A stretch of DNA of 29,121 nt, from the NCBI GenBank assembly GCA_965660325.1, contig CBFHZL010000017.1, positions 1 to 29,121 of the forward strand. The letters run 5' to 3'. How positions within the stretch are numbered: the first letter of the stretch is position 1; the number at the start of each line of letters is the position of its first letter. This DNA comes from Acidiluteibacter sp965660325. GTDB lineage: Bacteria; Bacteroidota; Bacteroidia; Flavobacteriales_E; Vicingaceae. Under the pieces are notes generated by a model. It had not been told where the DNA came from and ran no database searches. It saw nothing but the letters and a program-made list of their open reading frames with translations. Shown in pieces: positions 7,582 through 13,630 of this stretch. The translations under genes were made by a program, and so were the position numbers.

Positions 7582-8544
7582 TAAATTACAGCCGCGTACA
7601 TCGCTTAAATCAAATCTTCCGAGCACCTCAAAGGTTCCATCAGCATGCATTCTGCCCAAATCTTGGGTTTCAATAAATGCACAAGAGTGCAAGTTAGCAA
7701 GGTCGATAACGTTGATACCGCCTGTTTTTCCTTCGCTGATGTAATGAAATGGGTCATTATGGCTTCTGAGTAGCACTTTCATCCACGGTGGACAATGAAA
7801 TTTTTCGTCTCCCAAAGAATAAGCCTGTGATAGCAATTCGGTCATCCCGTACTCCGAATGAATATTTTTTGTTTGTAGCTTGTCGCTAAGTATTTGGTGC
7901 AATTCTGAACGAATCATTTCTTTTTTTCGCCCTTTCATTCCACCTGTTTCAATAATGGTTACATCAGAAAAGTCGAATTGGTGTTGGTCTGCCAAATCCA
8001 ACAAGGCAAAGGATACTCCAAAAAGAATGATTTTTTCTTTTCGTGCCAATGCGGCGGAAATATTAGTGATTAACTCATCAGTATTATACAAGTAAAATCC
8101 GCTTGAAGTTTTTCCTTTTTTTATCAAATAATCCACCATGTAAATTAATGACGATCCTGATCGCTCTAAGTAAGAAGGAAGTAGTGCGAAAAAGGTATAA
8201 TCTTTTACAGGGCCGTAAAATGACTCAAAACACGTTTCAAAGCTCTTCTCATACACCAATTGATTCTTAACATAATGGGTAGAGGTTTTATTTCCTGAGG
8301 TTCCACTACTTGTGAAGGCAACATCATGTGAGGTTCCGTCCAAAATTTGATGTTGTTTAAATATGGAAATTGGTAGAAAAGGAATGTCTAAAATGGTTTT
8401 TACGGTTGATGGGGGTCGGTGAACCAAATCACAGTACTTCCGATACAATTGAATGTGTTCGTATTGGTATCGATAGACATCCAAAGCTGTCGTTTCAAAA
8501 GTAGCCGGTGTAGTGGAGAATATGTTGTCAAACAATGGGTGCAA
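7570..8544 (-). CDS. LuxE/PaaK-family acyl-activating protein (acyltransferase)
   Basis: A 324-aa protein of the LuxE acyl-protein synthetase branch of the adenylate-forming (ANL) superfamily. The phosphate-loop motif FTSSGTSGNKT lies at residues 77-87, preceded by IPFLPISIFKQH near 54-65; EYGMTE at 231-236 is the second adenylate motif, and a late QDLGRM segment near 296 carries the conserved Asp. In luciferase operons LuxE activates a fatty acid as acyl-AMP and passes it to LuxC; no luxC-like reductase or carrier protein gene is adjacent, so the acyl acceptor is unknown. Orphan copies occur in Bacteroidota. It is a single-gene unit convergent with 6832-7563. A near-match -7 motif (TAATTTTA, 8566-8573) lies 21 nt upstream. 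Confidence 0.82.
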   Translation of the reverse strand: MHPLFDNIFSTTPATFETTALDVYRYQYEHIQLYRKYCDLVHRPPSTVKTILDIPFLPISIFKQHQILDGTSHDVAFTSSGTSGNKTSTHYVKNQLVYEKSFETCFESFYGPVKDYTFFALLPSYLERSGSSLIYMVDYLIKKGKTSSGFYLYNTDELITNISAALARKEKIILFGVSFALLDLADQHQFDFSDVTIIETGGMKGRKKEMIRSELHQILSDKLQTKNIHSEYGMTELLSQAYSLGDEKFHCPPWMKVLLRSHNDPFHYISEGKTGGINVIDLANLHSCAFIETQDLGRMHADGTFEVLGRFDLSDVRGCNLLIQ

Positions 8545-8670
8545 ACTAGAATCTTATTTTATGGGTAAAATTACCAAGGATAAACTAGTTTAAATCATTA
8601 ATTTTAACTTATCGGTTATGCTTTGTACTAGTATTGCCGGATATGCACGAAACCATTATTTGAGAAGGTC

Positions 8671-9132
8671 ATGAAAAAGGTATTATTTGCAGCTTTACTG
8701 TATGCATCCATTATCGGTTGTCAAAAGGAAGAAACATTCCCAAAGGAGCCGGTTATCGAGACTATTTCTTTTAGAATAACTGGGGATTTATTAGCGGAGT
8801 GGGTGTTCTCCTTTACCGATGGTGATGGTAACTTGGGCTCTGACTCTCCGATGGATAGTAATTACTTTCAAACATTGCACATCTCCTCTCCTCGGTTTTC
8901 AAATCCAGATAGTACATTAGAGTTGGCGGGAGAGCGCTTGCCTAAAATCAATACTTCTGGCTTGAGTAAAGGTGTGGAAGGAGAAATTACTCGTTTTATA
9001 GAGTTGGATTTATATGATTTTCGTTCAGTCGATACTGTTTACTTTACAGCTTTTGTAGTTGACCAGTCGGGGAATAAAAGTGGAGTCATTCAAACTCCAC
9101 GTTTTACCTTAGATCCCACTATAATTTACTAG
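8671..9132 (+). CDS. Small lipoprotein of unknown function
   Basis: A 153-aa predicted lipoprotein with signal peptide MKKVLFAALLYASIIGC (Cys17). The mature protein has a beta-rich pattern and the motif FTDGDGNLGSD at about residues 49-59, a calcium-loop-like Asp/Gly run that recurs in secreted Cytophagia proteins, followed near the end by VVDQSGNKSGVIQTP. These suggest a beta-sandwich that may bind Ca2+, but no function can be named. It is monocistronic, with no exact -7 motif; TATGCTTTG (8617-8625) has one extra spacer base. Its stop lies 1 bp from the stop of the convergent transporter gene. Confidence 0.8.
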   Translation: MKKVLFAALLYASIIGCQKEETFPKEPVIETISFRITGDLLAEWVFSFTDGDGNLGSDSPMDSNYFQTLHISSPRFSNPDSTLELAGERLPKINTSGLSKGVEGEITRFIELDLYDFRSVDTVYFTAFVVDQSGNKSGVIQTPRFTLDPTIIY

Positions 9133-9133
9133 C

Positions 9134-10834
9134 TTATATTTCTCCATTAATGGCTTCACTTACGTTGATAATGTGATCACCTACTCGCTCAGCAGAAGAA
9201 AATAAGTCATTGTAGATTATACCGCTTTGAAAGTTATATTCGCCTTGCTCAATATTTACCAAGTGCTCTTTTCTGAACTTATTTCTTAGCTTATTAATGT
9301 CTTTTTCGAGCTCATGCGCTTTGTCCATGTCTGCGCCACTGTAATCGTTTTCTAGGTTTACAATCATATGTGTGATTGCAGTATCTACTTTATTGAACAT
9401 TTCTTGCAGATTCTGACGCTGCTCTGGAGTAAACCACACTTTCTTATCTGATTTTCGCTCTATGGCTTTTGACATTTGATAACAAACATCTCCGATGCGC
9501 TCTAAGTCATTGATGATAGAGAGCATGCTTCTGATACGCTCAGATGCTGATGGGTTAAGCTCACCTTCAGATACTTTAGCAAGGTAGTTTGAAACTTCAG
9601 ACTCGATGCGGTCCGTAATTTCTTCATATTTTCTTACTCGAGCCAATAGTTTTTTAAACGCCTTCTGATCTGTCTCTACCAACAGTTTAGGAATAAACCC
9701 AACCATTTTTTTGGTCAACTTACCAAACTTCGTCACCTCTTTTTTAGCTTCAAGAATAGCCGCCTCAGTGGTAAGCATCATTCCTGTACCAATGTATTCC
9801 AAGTGAAATTCTTCGTCTACATCTCCTTTTGAAGGTACCATTTTTACCACTATTCGAGCAATCATGGGCACAAAACCAACCATCAATAACGTGTTGATGA
9901 TATTGAATACGGTATGGAAAAGCGATAATTGAAGTTCTTCTTGACTACCACTTATGTCAGGTACTGCGGTAGATAAGCCTTCTTGAAAAGGAATCCACAT
10001 CCATTTGATTAAATCGATAAAGAATGGGAATGCAAGTGTCATCCAAACTACACCCACTACATTAAAAATTAAGTGTGCTCGTGCAGCTCTTTTTGCATGT
10101 ACGTTGGCTACTATTGCTGCTAAATTAGCTGTAATAGTAGTACCGATATTTTCACCCATTACCATTGCTGCGGCGATTTCAAACGTAATTACATCGGTGT
10201 AAAGTAATGTAAGTGTAAGTGCCATTGCAGCTGATGATGACTGAATAATGATGGTAATGATTGTTCCTACCATAACAAATAGCATGGTAGAAAAAATACC
10301 GTAGTCGGTAAAAGTGGCTAGGAAACTGAGTACCTCAGGATTTTGATTTAAATCTGGAACAGCTCCTTTTAACGCGTCTAAGCCTAAAAATAGTAAAGCA
10401 AAACCAATCAACACCTCTGCAAACGACTTGATTGTGCCTCGCTTTGCAAACATCATAGGGAAGCCAACAGCGATAATCGGCAGTGCAAAAGAGGATATTT
10501 TTATTTTAAATCCAAAGAATGCAATTAACCAAGCGGTAACTGTTGTTCCAATATTAGCCCCCATAATCACACCAATGGACTCTACCAAACTAAGTAGTCC
10601 TGCATTGGCAAAACTTACGACCATTACCGTGGTGGCAGATGATGACTGTATAAGTAGTGTAATTAAAAACCCTGTGAATACGCCAAGCACTCGATTTCGA
10701 GTCATGCTACTGAGAATCTGACGGAGTTTGTTTCCTGCAGCTTTTTGTATACCCTCACTCATGATTTTCATTCCAAAAATGAAAAATCCAAGTGCTCCTA
10801 ATAAGTTCAATGATTCAAATAATCCAAACTCCAT
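9134..10834 (-). CDS. Na+/phosphate cotransporter (PNaS) family protein with PhoU-like domain
   Basis: A 566-aa inner membrane protein. The N-terminal half has two inverted PNaS repeats, each with the signature QSSSA (residues 63-67 and 198-202) and a G-x-NIGTT motif (92-98 and 227-233) among about eight to ten hydrophobic segments. Residues about 345-566 form a PhoU-like helical bundle with E/D-rich helices (SERIRSMLSIINDLERIGD and SSAERVGDHIINVSEAI). Relatives import phosphate with Na+, though bacterial members such as YjbB export phosphate; direction here is unknown. A TTTG-N20-TATGTTTC promoter candidate precedes it. It is divergent from a response regulator (278-bp gap), and its stop is 1 bp from a lipoprotein gene. 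Confidence 0.93.
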   Translation of the reverse strand: MEFGLFESLNLLGALGFFIFGMKIMSEGIQKAAGNKLRQILSSMTRNRVLGVFTGFLITLLIQSSSATTVMVVSFANAGLLSLVESIGVIMGANIGTTVTAWLIAFFGFKIKISSFALPIIAVGFPMMFAKRGTIKSFAEVLIGFALLFLGLDALKGAVPDLNQNPEVLSFLATFTDYGIFSTMLFVMVGTIITIIIQSSSAAMALTLTLLYTDVITFEIAAAMVMGENIGTTITANLAAIVANVHAKRAARAHLIFNVVGVVWMTLAFPFFIDLIKWMWIPFQEGLSTAVPDISGSQEELQLSLFHTVFNIINTLLMVGFVPMIARIVVKMVPSKGDVDEEFHLEYIGTGMMLTTEAAILEAKKEVTKFGKLTKKMVGFIPKLLVETDQKAFKKLLARVRKYEEITDRIESEVSNYLAKVSEGELNPSASERIRSMLSIINDLERIGDVCYQMSKAIERKSDKKVWFTPEQRQNLQEMFNKVDTAITHMIVNLENDYSGADMDKAHELEKDINKLRNKFRKEHLVNIEQGEYNFQSGIIYNDLFSSAERVGDHIINVSEAINGEI

Positions 10835-10864
10835 GTTGATTTTTTTGTAAGTATCTGTTCTTTA

Positions 10865-10896
10865 GAAACATAATTGTCCCAACAAACAGTTTCAAA
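10865..10896 (-). promoter_or_regulatory. Candidate Bacteroidota promoter for the PNaS transporter
   Basis: On the minus strand TTTG (10896-10893) and TATGTTTC (10872-10865) are 20 bp apart, a normal spacing for a -33/-7 pair, with one mismatch in the -7 box. The motif ends 30 nt before the ATG at 10834. This is one of only two -33-like boxes found in the window. Confidence 0.5.
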
Positions 10897-10938
10897 TTTT
10901 CTTCAAAGAGAATATGTTTTTATAGCTTCTATGTTAAT

Positions 10939-11007
10939 TTAATATTAAGAAATGAAAGAAATTGTTTGACTATTAAATAGTTGATTAGGTGATATTTGTA
11001 ATTGATT
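10939..11007. promoter_or_regulatory. Possible operator cluster in the transporter/response regulator control region
   Basis: The 278-bp divergent gap holds TTAATATTAA (10939-10948, perfect palindrome), ACTATT-A-AATAGT (10969-10981) and a direct repeat TTGATT at 10981-10986 and 11002-11007, 21 bp apart (two helical turns, the spacing OmpR-type winged-helix dimers tend to use). TTGACT also occurs at 10966. The region is AT-rich, so chance is a real alternative. The rest of the gap shows nothing else. Confidence 0.25.
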
Positions 11008-11094
11008 GATCATTTTAATCTAGGTAACATTTGCTTAATAGCATCTTACAAATTCCATAAAGCTGAATTAACGAATACTGCGGCTTCCTGCCCA

Positions 11095-11102
11095 TAAGTT
11101 TG
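11095..11102 (+). promoter_or_regulatory. Candidate -7 element TAAGTTTG for the response regulator
   Basis: An exact TAnnTTTG match ending only 10 nt before the ATG at 11113. If used, the mRNA would have a leader of a few nucleotides. No -33 box is visible. Confidence 0.35.
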
Positions 11103-11112
11103 TATCAGAAAT

Positions 11113-11802
11113 ATGAATCAACCTGCCACCATACTAATCGTTAAAAGTTCGCTTCAATCTGCTCAAGTGTTTGAGGAGGCACTCAGTCAAGATGGGTTTG
11201 CTGTAGATACCACTGCTGATTACACTACAGTGGTAAATCATGCGATTGCTGCTCAGCCTGAGATTATCTTTTTGCCTGTTGAGTTAGAAAAGGGTGATGG
11301 AATAGAACTCTGTTACGAGATCAAAAACAATCCGAAATTAAGAGGGATCTTTGTGGTACTTTATTCCAAACGTAAGGAAGATTATACCCAGATTGCAGGC
11401 TTGGATTCTGGTGCGGATGATTATTTGGTAAGCCCGATGCAAGCGAGGGTGCTTTCTAGTAAAATAAAAGCCTTACTGAAAAGACGTCCTCAAGCACCTG
11501 TTAGTAGAAGTTCCGAAGGGGAGCTGGTTTACAATGATATTGTTATCGATCGAGAACGATACCTCATTATTCAAGATGGAGTAGAGTCCTATTTACCTAA
11601 AAAGGAATTTGAATTGCTTTCTTTATTGCTCTCAAAGCCACAGAAGGTGTTTTCTCGTGAAGAAATTACTCAAGCGATTTGGGGAGCGAATCCTATTGTT
11701 CAAAGTCGCACGATTGACGTCCATATTCGAAAGATTCGCGAAAAAATAGGGAAGCGGTATATTCAAACAATTAAAGGTGTAGGGTACCGCTTAGAAAGCT
11801 AA
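11113..11802 (+). CDS. OmpR/PhoB-type response regulator with degenerate (non-phosphorylatable) receiver
   Basis: A 229-aa transcription factor with a receiver fold (1-122) and a winged-helix DNA-binding domain (about 130-229: LPKKEFELLSLLLSKPQKVFSREE is cut here as the recognition core 163-178, RTIDVHIRKIREKIG near 200-214, and TIKGVGYRLES at the end). The effector is intact, but the receiver lacks all key residues: the acidic pair is Lys11-Ser12, the phospho-acceptor Asp position is Pro55 in FLPVELEKGDG, the switch Thr is Tyr84 and the conserved Lys is Ser107 in ADDYLVSP. It therefore probably works without phosphorylation, as known for HP1043, ChxR or GlnR. No histidine kinase is adjacent. 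It is divergent from the PNaS transporter, a plausible target. Its stop overlaps the SDR stop by 4 bp. Confidence 0.92.
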   Translation: MNQPATILIVKSSLQSAQVFEEALSQDGFAVDTTADYTTVVNHAIAAQPEIIFLPVELEKGDGIELCYEIKNNPKLRGIFVVLYSKRKEDYTQIAGLDSGADDYLVSPMQARVLSSKIKALLKRRPQAPVSRSSEGELVYNDIVIDRERYLIIQDGVESYLPKKEFELLSLLLSKPQKVFSREEITQAIWGANPIVQSRTIDVHIRKIREKIGKRYIQTIKGVGYRLES

Positions 11803-11807
11803 ACGGT
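11786..11807. terminator. Bidirectional hairpin holding both stop codons of a convergent pair
   Basis: ACCGCTTAG (11786-11794) and CTAAACGGT (11799-11807) form a 9-bp stem with one imperfect pair and a 4-nt loop AAAG; the imperfect pair is C-A on the plus RNA and a G-U wobble on the minus RNA. The plus TAA (11800-11802) and minus TAG (11801-11799) both lie in the right arm. No U-tract follows, so efficiency as an intrinsic terminator is uncertain. Confidence 0.4.
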
Positions 11808-12497
11808 CTTATCCAATGGACTTAAGTCGATATTTTCTACAAACATTTGACTGCTCAGCTTAAGACTTTGAGAAATGAGGTTGGCAATATCTTCTGGCTG
11901 TATCATTGCTGATTTATCTACGTCTAATCCATCCCATGAGGATGTGTTTACAGAGCCAGGAAATAGGTTGCATACTTTTACATTGTAATCACGTAAGTCG
12001 TTGGCGAGCAATTTGCACAACCCATGCATTGCGTGTTTGCTGATGGTATAGGCCGCTGCAGAATCCCTAGTTTGTTTGGCTAAAACAGATAGAATGGAAA
12101 AGATATATCCGTGGCGTTTTTCTTTGAAAATACTGCTAGCAAATTTACTGAGCTCAAAGGTGGTCATAACATTTTGGTCAATGCTAGATTGTAATTCTCT
12201 TGCGGAAATATCAGCTAAAGCTCCAACATGATATACACCAAAATTATTGACTAGAATGGTGAGTTGTTTTTCATACTGCTCGAGTTCTTTGATTAATTCC
12301 TTTCGTTCTTCAGGCTTGCTCAAATCACACGGATGAATAAAGCAGCGCGCATTTGTTGATTGCTCTATCGTCGATTTCAATTCAGTTAAGTTGGTTTTAG
12401 ATGAAGATATGGCAACGATGTCGATGCCTTCTTCTGCTAATTTGCAAGCAATTGCTCTTCCGATGCCTTTAGTGGCTCCTGTAATAATAGCTGTCAT
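11799..12497 (-). CDS. Short-chain dehydrogenase/reductase (classical SDR)
   Basis: A 232-aa classical SDR. The NAD(P)-binding TGATKGIG is at residues 6-13, the NNAG-equivalent is NNFG at 84-87, the catalytic Ser is in the FSILSVLA segment (134-140), and Tyr150 and Lys154 form the YxxxK motif. PGSVNTSSW near 190 is the usual cofactor loop. The pattern resembles FabG-like or sepiapterin-reductase-like oxidoreductases; the substrate is unknown. The start is fixed because the glycine motif begins five residues after Met1. Convergent with the response regulator (4-bp overlap inside a shared hairpin) and divergent from the glycosyltransferase at 12539. A -7 motif sits only 4 nt upstream. Confidence 0.92.
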   Translation of the reverse strand: MTAIITGATKGIGRAIACKLAEEGIDIVAISSSKTNLTELKSTIEQSTNARCFIHPCDLSKPEERKELIKELEQYEKQLTILVNNFGVYHVGALADISARELQSSIDQNVMTTFELSKFASSIFKEKRHGYIFSILSVLAKQTRDSAAAYTISKHAMHGLCKLLANDLRDYNVKVCNLFPGSVNTSSWDGLDVDKSAMIQPEDIANLISQSLKLSSQMFVENIDLSPLDKTV

Positions 12498-12501
12498 ACA
12501 A

Positions 12502-12509
12502 CAAAGGTA
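12502..12509 (-). promoter_or_regulatory. Candidate -7 element TACCTTTG for the SDR gene
   Basis: On the minus strand an exact TAnnTTTG match ends 4 nt before the ATG at 12497, so transcription would begin at or within a base or two of the start codon (leaderless). It lies 12 bp from the plus-strand motif for the opposite gene. Confidence 0.35.
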
Positions 12510-12521
12510 AATTCTATTCGC

Positions 12522-12529
12522 TATATTTG
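12522..12529 (+). promoter_or_regulatory. Candidate -7 element TATATTTG for the glycosyltransferase gene
   Basis: An exact TAnnTTTG match ending 9 nt before the ATG at 12539. It overlaps a TTG at 12527 that could otherwise be taken as an earlier start, which argues for the ATG. No -33 box is visible. Confidence 0.38.
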
Positions 12530-12538
12530 GGATACCCT

Positions 12539-13630
12539 ATGAAAAAAACTAATCAACACAAAAAACGCGTATTGGTGTGTCCTCTCGACTGGGGACTTGG
12601 CCATGCTTCCCGATGTATACCGTTAATTAATAAGCTAACGGAAGCCGGGCTAGAGGTGGTCATTGCAGCCGATCGTGCTCCTTTAGAGCTGCTCAAGAAT
12701 GAATTTCCTGACATGGAACACCTTGTCTTTCCTGGACCAGAGGTGAAATATCCAAAGCGAATTGGAATGGCGCTTTTTATGTTATTTAAGGCGCCTAAAA
12801 TGATTAGGTGGTTTAAAGATGAGCGCCTATTGTTGGAAAGTTTTATTTCTACATATGCAATAGACGCGGTAATTTCTGATAATCGATATGGTGTATACTC
12901 GACTAAAGTACCTTCTATTTTTATAACGCATCAATTGTTCATTCAAGCGCCTCTGGGAAAACGTGCACTGAAGGCTTTTACGGCATCTCATGCTAAAAAT
13001 TTTACGGAAACGTGGGTGCCTGATTTTAAAGATGAGGAAAATTTATCTGGAGACTTGTCACACGGAGAAACGGATATACGAGACGTTCACTTCATAAACC
13101 CATTGTCGCGTTTTAGCGGATTTTCTAAATCGATGGAAAATCATAAGCGAGATTTAACGATCGTATTGTCCGGTCCAGAGCCAACGCGAACAGCATTCGA
13201 AGATATTATATTGGAGCAGATCAAAGGGTTTGACGGGTCTATTTTGTTGGTTAGAGGATTGCCTGAAACCATTCAACCCCTTAAAATTTCGTCGAATGTG
13301 GAAGTGCGATCGTTTTTGTCTGCAAGTGAACTGGAAATTGAAATGGCCAATTCGAAGCATATTGTTTGCAGAAGCGGTTATTCCTCTATAATGGATTTGG
13401 CAGCACTTGGTAAAAATGCTGTACTAGTGCCTACGCCGGGACAAACAGAGCAGGAATATTTAGCCAATAAACTTGAGAAAGAGGGAAAGTTCTTCACTAT
13501 GACACAAGCTGACTTTGATTTAACGACTGCTTTAGAAAAATGTAATCAGTACAGTGGGATTAAGTTAAAGCAAGATTATTCAGCATTAACAGAACGAATA
13601 GCGGCGCTAAAAAAACGATTAGCAGATTGA
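12539..13630 (+). CDS. Glycosyltransferase of the GT-B / family 28 type
   Basis: A 363-aa protein starting MKKTNQHKKRVLVCPLDWGLGHASRCIPLI; the GLGHASR loop near residues 19-25 is the usual N-terminal acceptor-side signature of MurG/UgtP-like and related glycosyltransferases. The C-terminal half has VLSGPEPTRTAFE near 216 and a donor-binding region HIVCRSGYSSIMDLAALGKNAVLVPTPGQTEQEYLA (in pieces: CRSGYSS at about 278-284 and PTPGQTEQEY at about 297-306), the typical family 28 nucleotide-sugar site. Substrates are unknown. No signal peptide; probably peripheral membrane. The ATG at 12539 is preferred over an upstream TTG. It abuts the stop of the murF-alr gene with no intervening base. Confidence 0.85.
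   Translation: MKKTNQHKKRVLVCPLDWGLGHASRCIPLINKLTEAGLEVVIAADRAPLELLKNEFPDMEHLVFPGPEVKYPKRIGMALFMLFKAPKMIRWFKDERLLLESFISTYAIDAVISDNRYGVYSTKVPSIFITHQLFIQAPLGKRALKAFTASHAKNFTETWVPDFKDEENLSGDLSHGETDIRDVHFINPLSRFSGFSKSMENHKRDLTIVLSGPEPTRTAFEDIILEQIKGFDGSILLVRGLPETIQPLKISSNVEVRSFLSASELEIEMANSKHIVCRSGYSSIMDLAALGKNAVLVPTPGQTEQEYLANKLEKEGKFFTMTQADFDLTTALEKCNQYSGIKLKQDYSALTERIAALKKRLAD

Noticed and set aside
12527..12538. TTG start for the glycosyltransferase
   Set aside because: The TTG lies within the -7 motif TATATTTG; the ATG at 12539 four codons later is the better start.
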